From assembly GCF_020386615.1 (NCBI RefSeq), contig NZ_CP077769.1:6621501-6685500 (forward strand): a stretch of DNA of 64,000 nucleotides, written 5' to 3'. The notes under the pieces are model-generated. The model was not told the origin of the DNA. It was given only the letters and a program-made list of their open reading frames with translations, and did not search any database. Numbering within the stretch: the stretch's first letter is position 1; every line of letters begins with the position of its first letter. Below, one piece after another: positions 8,297 to 17,763 of this stretch. Source of the stretch: Chitinophaga pendula (lineage in GTDB: Bacteria; Bacteroidota; Bacteroidia; Chitinophagales; Chitinophagaceae). The translations under genes and the position numbers were made by a program.

Positions 8297-9310
8297 TTAG
8301 CCGGCGGATGCGGGTTCGTTCACCGGTTGTCCTGCATCTTTGACGATAAAGTCGTTGGAGAACAGTTCGTTGCCCAGTTCGTCGGCCACGCTGAGTTTGC
8401 AGATTTTCATGGATTTTTTGGCAGGCGGTATCTCGTAGGAGAAAGTGATGGTGGTTTCTCCAGAAGAAGGATCGGGGATGATGTCATCTGCCATTTTGAT
8501 GGTGATCCTTTTTTTGTCGAGGGAGCGGCCTTTGATAGTAACGATGTTTTCGCCCTGTTGTTGTAATACGGGCGGCGTTACTTCGGTGATGGTAAAGTCT
8601 TCTGTCAGCTTATCGGGGCGATCGTCTTTGGGTTTGAAGATAACGGTGAAGATCTCTTCGAGTTTAAGGGTCGCTTTGTCGGTAAAGAGGCCGGAGAGGG
8701 CAGACAGTGCGATAATGCCATAGAGGTTGATGCTACCGCCGTTATCGCCAACGTTGAGGAATCCGGCGCGGAATACAAAATAGAAGATGACTGCTACGGC
8801 AGCGCCGGTGAAGGGTTTCACAAAGTACCACAACATCCAGCTACGTTTGAATTCATTTGCGCCGATATAGTTTGTAAAGGAAGAGGCGATATGTACCATG
8901 CTGCCCAGGAATCCGGTCGCGGCTACCAGTACCAGCAGGATGGTATTGAGGTGCATGGTGCGGGCGGCGGGGTGGCGGGCAGGTGCAGGGGATATGACAG
9001 CGGCATGTGACGCACTGTCGGCGCCGGTGCTGTCGGAGGCTTTTGTACTATCGGCAATGAAGCTGACTTGCGGTGCTGTGGCGGTAGGGGGGTGTGAGCC
9101 GGCAGCCGCTGTATCGTTGTTAGCCGCTGTTGTATCTATCAGGGTGACGTTGAACCACTCGAAGTGATAGCGGGTGATCTTTTCACCAGGCTGTGGCATG
9201 CGATCGGGCCAGAAGCCGATGAGTATCATCAGGGCGCCTACGGAGGCGGCGATGAGGAGCAGTCCGGCTACGACCTTACCGAGTGTGGATATTTCCTGAC
9301 GGGTATTCAT
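8297..9310 (-). CDS. Hypothetical inner-membrane protein with C-terminal Ig-like region
   Basis: 337 residues from ATG at 9310 (an in-frame TTG at 9322 is less likely). One membrane segment lies near the N-terminus (VVAGLLLIAASVGALMILIG). A Thr/Ala/Ser/Asp-rich low-complexity linker of about 70 residues follows, then three hydrophobic segments (LNTILLVLVAATGFLGSMV, FTGAAVAVIFYFVF, LYGIIALSALSGLF). The final ~85 residues are soluble and beta-rich (FTITEVTPPVLQQQGENIVT, then IKGRSLDKKRI), resembling IPT/TIG folds. I do not recognise the family. It is divergent from the YiaK-type gene and has no operon partner. Confidence 0.65.
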   Translation of the reverse strand: MNTRQEISTLGKVVAGLLLIAASVGALMILIGFWPDRMPQPGEKITRYHFEWFNVTLIDTTAANNDTAAAGSHPPTATAPQVSFIADSTKASDSTGADSASHAAVISPAPARHPAARTMHLNTILLVLVAATGFLGSMVHIASSFTNYIGANEFKRSWMLWYFVKPFTGAAVAVIFYFVFRAGFLNVGDNGGSINLYGIIALSALSGLFTDKATLKLEEIFTVIFKPKDDRPDKLTEDFTITEVTPPVLQQQGENIVTIKGRSLDKKRITIKMADDIIPDPSSGETTITFSYEIPPAKKSMKICKLSVADELGNELFSNDFIVKDAGQPVNEPASAG

Positions 9311-9543
9311 GGTGTGCAGCAATTTAAATGCGATGTAGGATAATACGGGTTTTCTGTTTTAAGGTATGGACAGTGCGACGTGATTGTTGGCCATCTTCAG
9401 TTGATCACACCAGTACCCTTTTGGGGTAGCTAAGTGATACGTGATTGTATAGGGAGGGCTTTCCAATGGGGACGGTACCGGTAATCGGGTACAGTTTGTG
9501 TGTAACACTGTTTCCTGGCCATAAAGATACGAAAGCAGGTCCT

Positions 9544-9551
9544 TATTTTTG
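9544..9551 (+). promoter_or_regulatory. Possible -7 box of the YiaK-type gene
   Basis: TATTTTTG matches the Bacteroidota -7 consensus TAnnTTTG exactly and ends 19 bp before the ATG. No good TTTG -33 element is found 17-20 bp upstream. Confidence 0.3.
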
Positions 9552-9570
9552 ATTATTAAATCGTTAGCGG

Positions 9571-10551
9571 ATGCGGATTCCATTTGACACATTAAAGAAC
9601 GAATTCAGGCGTGTATTACTTGAGCTGTCTTTTACGACAGAGAAAGCGGACCGCTGTGCTGGTATATTTGCTGCCAACAGCCGGGATGGGGTACACTCTC
9701 ATGGGTTGAACCGTTTTCCGGTATTTGTACAGCTGGTGCGTGACGGATTTGTAGACCTGGCAGCCAGTCCGGAAGTGGTAACACAGCAAGGTGGTTTTGC
9801 GCTGTGGGATGGTCGCCAGGGACCCGGAATGTACAATGCCTCCCTTTGTATGGAACATGCGGTGGCATTGGCTAAGACCCAGGGTATTGGCTGTGTGACC
9901 ATCCGTAACAACAACCACTGGATGCGTGGTGGTACTTATGGCTGGCAGGCTGCTGATGCCGGCTGTGTCGGTATCTGTTTCACCAATGCGATCGCCGGTA
10001 TGCCCGCCTGGGGTGGCAGTACTCCTGTATTGGGCAACAATCCACTGGTTATTGCGGTACCCCGCCAGGAAGGGCATGTGGTGCTGGATATGGCTATGTC
10101 GCAATATTCCTTTGGCAAGATGCAGGAATATGAATTGCGTGGTGAGCAATTGCCCTTTCCGGGAGGCTATGATGAGCAGGGGCAGCTGACTGCTGATCCT
10201 GCCGTGATCCGGCAGACCAAGCGGGCCTTGCCGATAGGTTACTGGAAGGGATCGGGGCTGGCGTTGCTGTTAGACATATTGCTGACTGCATTAGGCGGTG
10301 GCCGTTCTACGCGGGATATCACCAATGATGGCCGGGAATACGGTGTATCCCAATGTTTTATTGCTATTCACCGGGAGGACATGCACGAGGCGCTGATCGA
10401 CGCTATACTCGATTATACCCGTCATAGCGCTGGGGGAGCCGGAGAGCAGGTCTCTTATCCCGGGGAGCGGACGTTGCGTACTCGGCAAGAGAGCGAGGCT
10501 GCCGGCGTATGGGTCAATGAGCAAATATGGGAGCAGGTGCTTGGCCTTTGA
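9571..10551 (+). CDS. yiaK: YiaK-type 2,3-diketo-L-gulonate reductase / 3-dehydro-L-gulonate 2-dehydrogenase
   Basis: 326 residues of the LDH2/MDH2 oxidoreductase family, cytosolic and NAD(P)-dependent. In the YiaK subgroup the reaction interconverts 2,3-diketo-L-gulonate and 3-dehydro-L-gulonate in ascorbate or gulonate use. Seen in the sequence: SRDGVHSHGLNRFP with the family's catalytic His at 44, NNNHWMRGGTYGWQ, GGSTPVLGNNPLVIAVPR, a DMAMSQYSFGKM stretch, and KGSGLALLLDILLTALGGG near the C-terminus. The length fits the family. Neighbours are a divergent membrane protein and a convergent pirin, so no gulonate operon is visible and the physiological substrate is not fixed by context. Subfamily call likely, not certain. 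Confidence 0.85.
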   Translation: MRIPFDTLKNEFRRVLLELSFTTEKADRCAGIFAANSRDGVHSHGLNRFPVFVQLVRDGFVDLAASPEVVTQQGGFALWDGRQGPGMYNASLCMEHAVALAKTQGIGCVTIRNNNHWMRGGTYGWQAADAGCVGICFTNAIAGMPAWGGSTPVLGNNPLVIAVPRQEGHVVLDMAMSQYSFGKMQEYELRGEQLPFPGGYDEQGQLTADPAVIRQTKRALPIGYWKGSGLALLLDILLTALGGGRSTRDITNDGREYGVSQCFIAIHREDMHEALIDAILDYTRHSAGGAGEQVSYPGERTLRTRQESEAAGVWVNEQIWEQVLGL

Positions 10552-10631
10552 CGATCCCGCTATGCGTACCTGTATGCAAGATAAGGGGGTATTCCCTACC
10601 CTATTTGCGCAGTAGCGATTTGGGGGGAAGT

Positions 10632-10659
10632 GGCCGTGCCACTGGCAGGCGGCACGGTC
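10632..10659. terminator. Hairpin between convergent yiaK-like and pirin genes
   Basis: GGCCGTGCC pairs with GGCACGGTC (nine pairs with one G-T) around a 10-nt loop, midway between the two convergent stops. No T-run on either strand. Confidence 0.4.
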
Positions 10660-10669
10660 TTGTGGTGTA

Positions 10670-11530
10670 TTAGTAGGCTAGTGTACCGAACTGACCGGTC
10701 TTTGCATCGCTGATCGCTTGTTCGATCTCTTCCGGTGTGTTCATCACGAAATTATCTTTTACTGCCAGGGGCTCCTCTATCGGCTCGCCCGACAGGAAAA
10801 GCAGCTGGGCATCTGCGGTAGCAGTGACAGTAATATCGGTGCCTTCCTTGTCAAATATCACCAGGTGGTACGCTCCGACCGGTGTGTCATTTTGGACGGT
10901 CACCTGCCCATGTGCTACATACAGGAGTGTCCACCAGCCGGCTTTTGCTGGCAGTTGGATGGTGCTTCCGGCAGTTAGGGTGCCACAGAGGCTGACGATG
11001 GGTGTATAAGTATGGATAGGCCCCTGTTGTCCGTCGAACTGGCCGGAGGCCAGTCGAAGGTCAACGCCTTGGGCTGACAGCACAGCCGGTTGTTGTGCAT
11101 TGGTAACGTGTTGGTAATGAGGCGCATCTGCTTTGTTTGCTTTGGGGGCATTGATCCAGAGCTGTATCAGCTCGTAATGTCCACCTTTTTTCAGCATCTC
11201 CGGCGTAGGCCCTTCGCTATGTAGGATACCCCTGCCGGCAAACATCCACTGTACATCACCGGCTTTAACGACCATATCATGTCCTGCATTATCCTTATGG
11301 TAACCCTCTCCCTGCAACATAAAGGTAACAGGCGCAAACCCGCGATGGGGATGCGGGTGCAGACGCATCTCCTGCTCTCCCGGCGCGATATATTGCGGTT
11401 TCATATGATGCAGTACGATGAACGGATTAGCGAACCTGAAGTCCTTATGCGGCAGTGGCTGCAATACGATATCCGTTTCCGTAATATGTTTCTCCTTTCC
11501 TTCCAGTATATGAGCGATCTTCTTTTGCAT
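10670..11530 (-). CDS. Pirin family protein
   Basis: 286 residues, a bicupin with the pirin signature in the N-terminal half: FIVLHHMKPQYIAPGEQEMR, HPHPHRGFAPVTFMLQGEG and FAGRGILHSEGPTPEM. The His cluster (HPHPHRGF) and the His and Glu of GILHSE are the expected metal ligands. The C-terminal pirin domain follows (about 170-270). Some bacterial pirins have quercetin dioxygenase activity or act in redox sensing; which applies here cannot be told. The start ATG at 11530 is divergent from the SDR gene, leaving a 119-bp shared promoter region. Confidence 0.92.
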   Translation of the reverse strand: MQKKIAHILEGKEKHITETDIVLQPLPHKDFRFANPFIVLHHMKPQYIAPGEQEMRLHPHPHRGFAPVTFMLQGEGYHKDNAGHDMVVKAGDVQWMFAGRGILHSEGPTPEMLKKGGHYELIQLWINAPKANKADAPHYQHVTNAQQPAVLSAQGVDLRLASGQFDGQQGPIHTYTPIVSLCGTLTAGSTIQLPAKAGWWTLLYVAHGQVTVQNDTPVGAYHLVIFDKEGTDITVTATADAQLLFLSGEPIEEPLAVKDNFVMNTPEEIEQAISDAKTGQFGTLAY

Positions 11531-11578
11531 AATGGATATGAGTTATAACATTGAAAGTAGGTAAAGCCTGTAATATGA

Positions 11579-11586
11579 CAAAATTA
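11579..11586 (-). promoter_or_regulatory. Possible -7 box of the pirin gene
   Basis: On the minus strand TAATTTTG fits TAnnTTTG, 49 bp upstream of the pirin ATG. No clear -33 element. Confidence 0.25.
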
Positions 11587-11649
11587 CCCGATTGTGGTAG
11601 ATGAGGGTATGCTTTTTGTGACCATATCGCGATAATCAAACCTGGCAAC

Positions 11650-12459
11650 ATGGATAAACCACTACATGGACAGGTAGCTATCGTCACTGGCAGTAGTGCC
11701 GGTATAGGAGCTAGCGTAGCCGAAAAGCTGGCGCTGGCAGGAGCTACCGTTGTAATCAACTATAACAGCGATAAAAGTTATGCCGGTGCGGATGCTGTAC
11801 TGGGACGTATACGCATTGCCGGTGGAGAGGGGATACTTTACCAATGTGATGTCAGTAAGGAAGAGGACGTGAAGAAGTTCTTTGCGGATATAATTGCCCA
11901 ATTTGGCACCTTTGACATACTGGTCAGCAATGCTGGGATACAACAGGATGCGCCTTTTATAGAGATGACGCTGGAGCAATGGGACCGGGTGATCGCGGTA
12001 AACCTCACGGGTCAGTTTCTCTGTTGCCGGGAGGCCGCGCGGGAGTTCATCCGGAGAGGGGTTATAAAGGAGCGGTCGATAGCTGCGGGCAAGATCATTT
12101 GTATGAGCAGTGTGCATGAGGTGATACCCTGGGCAGGGCATGTTAACTACGCTGCCAGTAAGGGAGGGGTGAAACTGCTGATGCAGTCTATTGCCCAGGA
12201 GCTGGCGCCTCATCGTATACGGGTAAATGGTATTGCTCCCGGCGCTATCAAGACGCGTATCAATGCGGATGCCTGGGATACGCCGGAAGACGAGGCGAAG
12301 CTGCTTGAGCTGATCCCTTACGGGAGGGTCGGCGATGTAAGTGATGTAGCGAAAGCGGCAGTGTGGCTGGCCAGCGATGACAGTGACTATGTAACCGGCA
12401 CTACCTTGTTCGTAGACGGGGGGATGACCTTATATCCCGGTTTTGCTGACAACGGTTGA
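11650..12459 (+). CDS. SDR family oxidoreductase (glucose 1-dehydrogenase-like)
   Basis: 269 residues, a classical short-chain dehydrogenase. The nucleotide-binding motif TGSSAGIG is at 13-20 and NAG at 94-96. The catalytic set is Ser153/154, Tyr167 and Lys171 (NYAASKGG), followed by NGIAPGAIKT and the typical end DYVTGTTLFVDGGMTLYPGF. The overall pattern, including the LYPGF end, is closest to the glucose 1-dehydrogenase group, but SDR substrates are hard to assign. Divergent from the pirin gene and convergent with the SusCD operon, sharing a bidirectional terminator with it. Confidence 0.9.
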   Translation: MDKPLHGQVAIVTGSSAGIGASVAEKLALAGATVVINYNSDKSYAGADAVLGRIRIAGGEGILYQCDVSKEEDVKKFFADIIAQFGTFDILVSNAGIQQDAPFIEMTLEQWDRVIAVNLTGQFLCCREAAREFIRRGVIKERSIAAGKIICMSSVHEVIPWAGHVNYAASKGGVKLLMQSIAQELAPHRIRVNGIAPGAIKTRINADAWDTPEDEAKLLELIPYGRVGDVSDVAKAAVWLASDDSDYVTGTTLFVDGGMTLYPGFADNG

Positions 12460-12487
12460 TAAAGCACAGCTGTACGATAAAAAGGGA

Positions 12488-12521
12488 AAGCCCGGTGATG
12501 CGGATCACCGGGCTTCTTTTC
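12488..12521. terminator. Bidirectional intrinsic terminator
   Basis: A perfect 12-bp stem (AAGCCCGGTGAT / ATCACCGGGCTT) with a 4-nt loop and a T-rich tail (CTTTTCT) on the plus strand. It lies between the SDR stop and the SusD stop and can serve both. Confidence 0.85.
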
Positions 12522-12549
12522 TAGTTCACGACGTGTTAAATGGCTGCTT

Positions 12550-14049
12550 TTAATACCCATCGTTCTGGGTGAGTCGGGAGTTTACATCCCTTTCTCCTTG
12601 CGGTATAGGCATAAACCGATGTTTGGCAGTAATGTTGGTTTTGCCGGAGGCTTTCATCACATTAATGAAGTAGTTGGGATCAGGATGTCTCAACAGATCA
12701 TACCAGCGATGCATCTCAAAAGCAAATTCCACGCGGCGTTCCAGGTATATTTTTTCGAGGTAGGCAGCATCGCTGAGGCCGGCCGGCAGCGGGTCTAATC
12801 CTGCCCGGGCCCTTACCTCATCTACATATGGCTTACCAGCGCCAGGGCCGGCGGCCTCTGCGTAGATCAGCAATACTTCGCTGTACCGCATTACCGGTAC
12901 ATTCAATGCGCAGCTCCATCCGCCACCGTCGCCGGAGGTGTTGGATGCCGGTACGAAGTATTTGCGGATGTTATATCCACGGGGGCTACCTACGAGGTTG
13001 TCCGGCTGTGTATAGTTGCCGAATTTATCACCCGGCATCCACATGCTGGCAGGTCTCCTTTTATCTTTGATATTACCGCTGCCATCCCTTTCAAATTTGC
13101 TTACCAGGTCTTCTGTCGGGATGTTCCAGCCATATCCTTCTGACTGTACAACGTTCTGATCGCGGGGGGCGAAGAAACAGTTCATTTTCTGGCCGGGGCC
13201 GTTGTCGCTCCATTGTTCGCCACCATTACGGTATTGTACTTCGAACAGGGATTCGTCGCTGTTCTCATGTAGGAGGTCGAAGTTCCATCCGTAGTTATCA
13301 TTGAGGTGATAGATACCAGCATCGATAACCTGGCGGGCGGTGGTGGCGGCATTAGGTTTATCTTTCAGGGTCAGGTATACGCTGGCCAGTACGCCTTTGG
13401 CGGCGCCCCAGGTAGCACGACCCAGGTCGTCTCCACCGTAGTTGTTGGGAAGGTCGTTGGCTGCTTTGGCCAGGTCCTGTTTGATCAGGTCATATATCTG
13501 ATTGATCTCTGCACGCTCTACCTGGCGGGATTCGGCGTCGGTAAGTACGGTAGTGATCAGCGGTACTTTGCCGAACAGGCGTACCAGCTGGTAGTAATAG
13601 TAGGCACGCAGGAAATAGGCCTCTCCTACTGTCCGCTTGCGGATGGGCTCAGAGATCGTGGTGATAGTCGGGATCTTATTGATGACCAGGTTAGCGCGGA
13701 AGATGCCGATATAACACTGCTTCCACATGAGGCTTACCACCGGGTTGAAAGGCGTAACGCTGAAGTTGTCCAATTCGGCCGTCTCCAGGCCGTCTCCGCC
13801 ACCACCACCACCGAGGTCGGTATCATCACTCATAATATCGCCCAGGTGCCAGGCTGCGCCGTTATAGATGACCTGTAAGGGCTGATAGGCGGCGGTTACC
13901 GCCTGGATGGCATCTTCGTCGGTCTTATAAAATCTTTCTTCCGGAATGAAGTTGTTAGGCTGCACGTTCAGAAAATCCTTGGAGCAGCTGCTCAGCCACA
14001 GACAGAGCAGGGCCGCGCCGATATATTTTTTGTATTGGATAAGCTGCAT
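12550..14049 (-). CDS. SusD/RagB family nutrient-binding outer-membrane lipoprotein
   Basis: 499 residues from ATG at 14049. A longer frame back to 14139 overlaps susC and has no support. The start gives a clean lipoprotein signal with lipobox LSSC followed by SKDFLNVQPNN. Typical SusD features are FYKTDEDAIQAVTAAYQPL, the helical TPR-like region (GEAYFLRAYYYYQLVRLFG), and the C-terminal RYSEVLLIYAEAA and LERRVEFAFEMHRWYDLLR. SusD lids the SusC channel and binds the ligand at the surface. The gene starts 34 bp after the SusC stop, so it is the second gene of the operon. The ligand is unknown because no hydrolase is encoded alongside. Confidence 0.95.
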   Translation of the reverse strand: MQLIQYKKYIGAALLCLWLSSCSKDFLNVQPNNFIPEERFYKTDEDAIQAVTAAYQPLQVIYNGAAWHLGDIMSDDTDLGGGGGGDGLETAELDNFSVTPFNPVVSLMWKQCYIGIFRANLVINKIPTITTISEPIRKRTVGEAYFLRAYYYYQLVRLFGKVPLITTVLTDAESRQVERAEINQIYDLIKQDLAKAANDLPNNYGGDDLGRATWGAAKGVLASVYLTLKDKPNAATTARQVIDAGIYHLNDNYGWNFDLLHENSDESLFEVQYRNGGEQWSDNGPGQKMNCFFAPRDQNVVQSEGYGWNIPTEDLVSKFERDGSGNIKDKRRPASMWMPGDKFGNYTQPDNLVGSPRGYNIRKYFVPASNTSGDGGGWSCALNVPVMRYSEVLLIYAEAAGPGAGKPYVDEVRARAGLDPLPAGLSDAAYLEKIYLERRVEFAFEMHRWYDLLRHPDPNYFINVMKASGKTNITAKHRFMPIPQGERDVNSRLTQNDGY

Positions 14050-14083
14050 AGCTAATTTTTTTAAGTATCTACGGTCAGTAGGA

Positions 14084-17000
14084 TCAGAAATCGACATTAA
14101 TACCAAACTGGAAGGTGCGAGCCTGCGGATAATAACCATAGTCTACACCATCGCCCACCTCGGGGTCGATACCACTGTATTTGGTAAAGGTGGCCAGATT
14201 CTGTACGCTGGTGTACAGTTGTATTTTTTGCAAATGTGCATAGGAGGTCCAGCGTTGTGGCAGCCGATAGGACAACCGTACGTTTTTGATACGCAGATAA
14301 GAGCCATTTTCTACAAAGCGGTCGGATACACGCTGATTCTGGTTAGGATCGTTTTGTATCATACGGGGCATGCTATTGCTGGTACCAGGCCCTGTCCAGC
14401 GCTCCAGCACTTTCTGACTGTAGTTACCATTGCTTACACCACCCTCGGTATACCAGCGGGTGAAGTTGAGTACTTTATTACCCTGTGACCCCTGCAGGAA
14501 GATGCTGAGATCAAAACCTTTAAAGGAGAAGTTGTTGGTAAAGCCGTAGGTGAAGGTAGGATACTGATTACCCAGGTTGGTACGGTCTTCATCGTTGATG
14601 ACACCATCGCCATTGATATCTACAAAACGGATATCGCCGGGTGCGGTGCTGGTAGTAGGATCTGTACCAGGTACCTGTACAGCATGTTTATTCACTTCAT
14701 CCCAGGTCTGGAAGATACCATCTGTTTTAAAACCATAGAAGTAGAAGGCAGGCATGCCGGCAGAGATACGTTTGGCCCCACCTGTGATACGCTGGAATTC
14801 CTGGTTGATGGGAGAGCTTTTACCCAGCGAGGTCACTTTGTTACGATAGGCAGCTACCACGATCTGGGAAGACCATTTGAAGTCCTTACCATCAACGTTA
14901 ACGGTGTTCAAGGCAACATCCACCCCTTTGTTCTGCATCAGACCGGTATTGGTGGCTGTAGGATCGATATAACCGGATACGCCGGCAGGAGATACCAGCA
15001 ATAACAGGTCTTTGGATTTACGTACATACCAGTCCACGGAACCGGATATACGGCCATCCAGTATAGAGAGGTCTACACCGATATTCAGTTGTTCGTTCAT
15101 TTCCCACTTTACCAATGGATTGGCGTAGGTAGTAGGGGCTGCGCCACCGGTAGCGCCACCGCTGCCGCTGCTGTTGCCGAATACGTACTGCAAGCCTGTA
15201 TTGATCTTGGTTAGATAAGTAAAGGTGGGGATGTTCTGGTTGCCATTGAAACCATAGCTCACGCGTAGTTTGAGGTCGTCAAACAGGCGCTGTTGTTTCA
15301 TGAAAGATTCCTGTGTAACCCTCCATGCGGCGGAGAAGGAGGGCATATTGGTAAAGCGGTGATTAGCGGCGAAATTGGAAGAGCCATCCCGTCTTAAGCT
15401 GGCGGAGAATAGGTATCTGTCTTTAAAATCGTAGTTCACACGACCGATATAAGAGATAAGGCGGTTGCGGCCAAAGCTGCTGAAGTTGTCGATCTGGGAG
15501 AGATCTTTTAAGGTAACGGCGCCATTATCCAGTACTGGCATATCTATTCTGCCATAACCATTACGGGAGGCATTCAGTGAGCTGAATTGGTTGTCCTGGG
15601 CGGTATAGCCGAGGAGTACGCCTACGCGATGCTGACCGAAAGTGCGGTTGTAATCCAGGGTTAGCTCACTCAACCAACTAGGGTCGAGATTGCTGGCTTC
15701 ATTCAGCCGGGTGATGGTAATGGGAGCACCACCGGTAGCTGGCGTCGCCGGGTAGAAGTCTTTGCGGGCGGCATGCAGCAGGTCGGCGCCTACATTGGCT
15801 TTAAACTTCAGGTGATCGGTAATGAGGTATTCTGCAAACACGTTACCGGTGATGCGGTAGCGGGTATAAGCACGCTGAGGTACCTCAAGATTATACACAG
15901 CATCTGGTTCTCCGAAGCCATCTTCGCTGAGGCCGCCGGCATAGGAGCCATCAGGATTTTTAGGACGTACGGTAGGAGGTGCTGTCAGGGCCAGCAGGAT
16001 GGTACTGTTGAAAGGATCGGTAGATTCGATACCATGTTCTACGGTGCGGCTCATGCTGAGGCTGTTGCCTACTTTGAGGCGTTTGCTGGCTTGCAGGTCG
16101 CCGTTAAAACGGAGGTTGAAACGTTCGAAGTCGCTGTTGCGGATGATACCATTCTGTTTGAAGTATCCCCCGGATAAAGCATATTGGGCTTTTTCACTGC
16201 CGCCGGTAACGCTCAGGTTCACGCTTTGCATAGGCGCCTGCCGGAAGATCTCTTTCATCCAGTTCGTACCCTGACCATACTTTTGTTCGATCGCATTGGG
16301 ATCTACCAGTTTAGGGATAGGGTCTAATCCGCTGGCTTTACGGGCCTCTGTGTTGATAACAGCATAGTCTTTGGCATTCAGCATTTTAGGCAAACGCCAG
16401 GCTTCCTGTATACCGCGGTATACATCTACGTTGATATTTGCACGGCCTGCTTTTCCTCTCTTGGTAGTGATCATGATGACACCGTTAGAACCACGGGTAC
16501 CATAGATCGCAGAGGCGGCGGCATCTTTCAGTACGTCGATAGAGGCGATATCATTCGGAGAGAAGCTGTTCAGGATATTATCTGCATCCTGATCGGGCAA
16601 CGGAAATCCGTCGAGTACGATCAGCGGATTATTAGTACTGGTGAGTGATGAGATACCACGTATACGTATCTGGGTACCACCGCCGCCACCCGGCACGCCG
16701 GAATTTTGTACGATTGTTACACCGGAAACGCGACCCTGTAATGCCTGCCCTGCATCCGCTACTGGAGTGGCGGATATCTCTTTGGAGGTGACAGAGCTGA
16801 TAGAGCTGGTCAGGTCTTTACGACGACGGGTCCCATAACCTACTACCACTACTTCGCTTAAGGCTTCATTGCTGACAGCCAGCTGTATATTGATATTACG
16901 TTGGTCCTTTACGACTATCTCCTGGCTGGTGAAACCGATGGCAGAAAATACCAGTACGGCATCATTGCTGTTCACATCGATATGATACTGCCCCTGCGCA

Positions 17001-17572
17001 TCTGTTTTAGCGCCGTTGCGGGTATTCTTTACCAATACGGTAGCGCCGATAACGGGTTGTCCATCCTTTTCATCCAATACTTTACCTGTGATAGCACGTT
17101 TGCGGAGTGTATCTGACACCTGAGTAGTGGCCGTAGCAGAATTGACGGTATTGAGCGAGAGGGGTTCTCCTCCTTCCGTCACCTGCTGGGAGGGTGTTTT
17201 CGGGCCATATTTGGCACCTTCGACGATCGCATAGGTGTTATCATATACTTTACGATAGTCCAGGGAAAAGGGCTTTAACAGGTCGTCCAGTAAAGGTTCG
17301 AGTTTTTTATACCTGGAGATCTCAAACTGTACGGCAGCATCAGGGAGGATACCTGCTTTATACACAAAGTCTACTTTAAATACCTTGCGGGCAGTGGCGA
17401 GAATATCTGCTACTGTTTGGCGCTGATTGCCTACCGGCCAATGTTTTTCAGTCCCGGTCGGTTGGGAAGATGCATTGGAGGGAACGGCAGTTGCTGGTAA
17501 GACAAAACCAGCCATCAGGCACGCTGTGAAAGGAAAAAAGGTCGTTGGCATACCTTTCTTTCTTTTTTTCAT
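14084..17572 (-). CDS. SusC/RagA TonB-dependent outer-membrane transporter with STN domain
   Basis: 1162 residues. A signal peptide (PFTACLMAGFVLPATA) is followed by an STN (secretin/TonB short N-terminal) domain at about 50-120, with a stretch LEPLLDDLLKPFSLDYRKVY. Then come a carboxypeptidase-regulatory-like domain (about 165-235, ITGKVLDEKDGQPVIGATVL), the SusC motif EVVVVGYGTRRRKDLTSSIS, the TonB plug (about 250-370) and a C-terminal beta barrel ending in FQFGINVDF. It imports ligands delivered by the SusD partner, powered by TonB. The STN domain is the part that signals to FecR-type anti-sigma factors, and FecR and ECF sigma genes lie immediately upstream on the same strand. Ligand unknown. 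Confidence 0.96.
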   Translation of the reverse strand: MKKRKKGMPTTFFPFTACLMAGFVLPATAVPSNASSQPTGTEKHWPVGNQRQTVADILATARKVFKVDFVYKAGILPDAAVQFEISRYKKLEPLLDDLLKPFSLDYRKVYDNTYAIVEGAKYGPKTPSQQVTEGGEPLSLNTVNSATATTQVSDTLRKRAITGKVLDEKDGQPVIGATVLVKNTRNGAKTDAQGQYHIDVNSNDAVLVFSAIGFTSQEIVVKDQRNINIQLAVSNEALSEVVVVGYGTRRRKDLTSSISSVTSKEISATPVADAGQALQGRVSGVTIVQNSGVPGGGGGTQIRIRGISSLTSTNNPLIVLDGFPLPDQDADNILNSFSPNDIASIDVLKDAAASAIYGTRGSNGVIMITTKRGKAGRANINVDVYRGIQEAWRLPKMLNAKDYAVINTEARKASGLDPIPKLVDPNAIEQKYGQGTNWMKEIFRQAPMQSVNLSVTGGSEKAQYALSGGYFKQNGIIRNSDFERFNLRFNGDLQASKRLKVGNSLSMSRTVEHGIESTDPFNSTILLALTAPPTVRPKNPDGSYAGGLSEDGFGEPDAVYNLEVPQRAYTRYRITGNVFAEYLITDHLKFKANVGADLLHAARKDFYPATPATGGAPITITRLNEASNLDPSWLSELTLDYNRTFGQHRVGVLLGYTAQDNQFSSLNASRNGYGRIDMPVLDNGAVTLKDLSQIDNFSSFGRNRLISYIGRVNYDFKDRYLFSASLRRDGSSNFAANHRFTNMPSFSAAWRVTQESFMKQQRLFDDLKLRVSYGFNGNQNIPTFTYLTKINTGLQYVFGNSSGSGGATGGAAPTTYANPLVKWEMNEQLNIGVDLSILDGRISGSVDWYVRKSKDLLLLVSPAGVSGYIDPTATNTGLMQNKGVDVALNTVNVDGKDFKWSSQIVVAAYRNKVTSLGKSSPINQEFQRITGGAKRISAGMPAFYFYGFKTDGIFQTWDEVNKHAVQVPGTDPTTSTAPGDIRFVDINGDGVINDEDRTNLGNQYPTFTYGFTNNFSFKGFDLSIFLQGSQGNKVLNFTRWYTEGGVSNGNYSQKVLERWTGPGTSNSMPRMIQNDPNQNQRVSDRFVENGSYLRIKNVRLSYRLPQRWTSYAHLQKIQLYTSVQNLATFTKYSGIDPEVGDGVDYGYYPQARTFQFGINVDF

Positions 17573-17763
17573 AAGCGATCATTTTTTTATTGGTGATAAA
17601 ATGGAACTTCCATGGCGCACCATCAGTACCATGGGTCGCTGTATTTCAGCTACAGGTATAGCATATAATTAAGTGTCGTAAAATATGTAACGTGTACGCA
17701 TGTGGTAACGATTTTGGTTGTCCGCGAAATACTACAAGTGTGTTTGATTGATGTCCTGTCCGT

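Noticed and set aside
13306..13878. 190-codon plus-strand ORF inside susD
   Set aside because: Shadow of the SusD frame; no domain or start context.
14050..14139. Longer SusD start overlapping the end of susC
   Set aside because: The extra 30 residues do not look like a signal; ATG at 14049 gives a normal lipoprotein signal with a lipobox.
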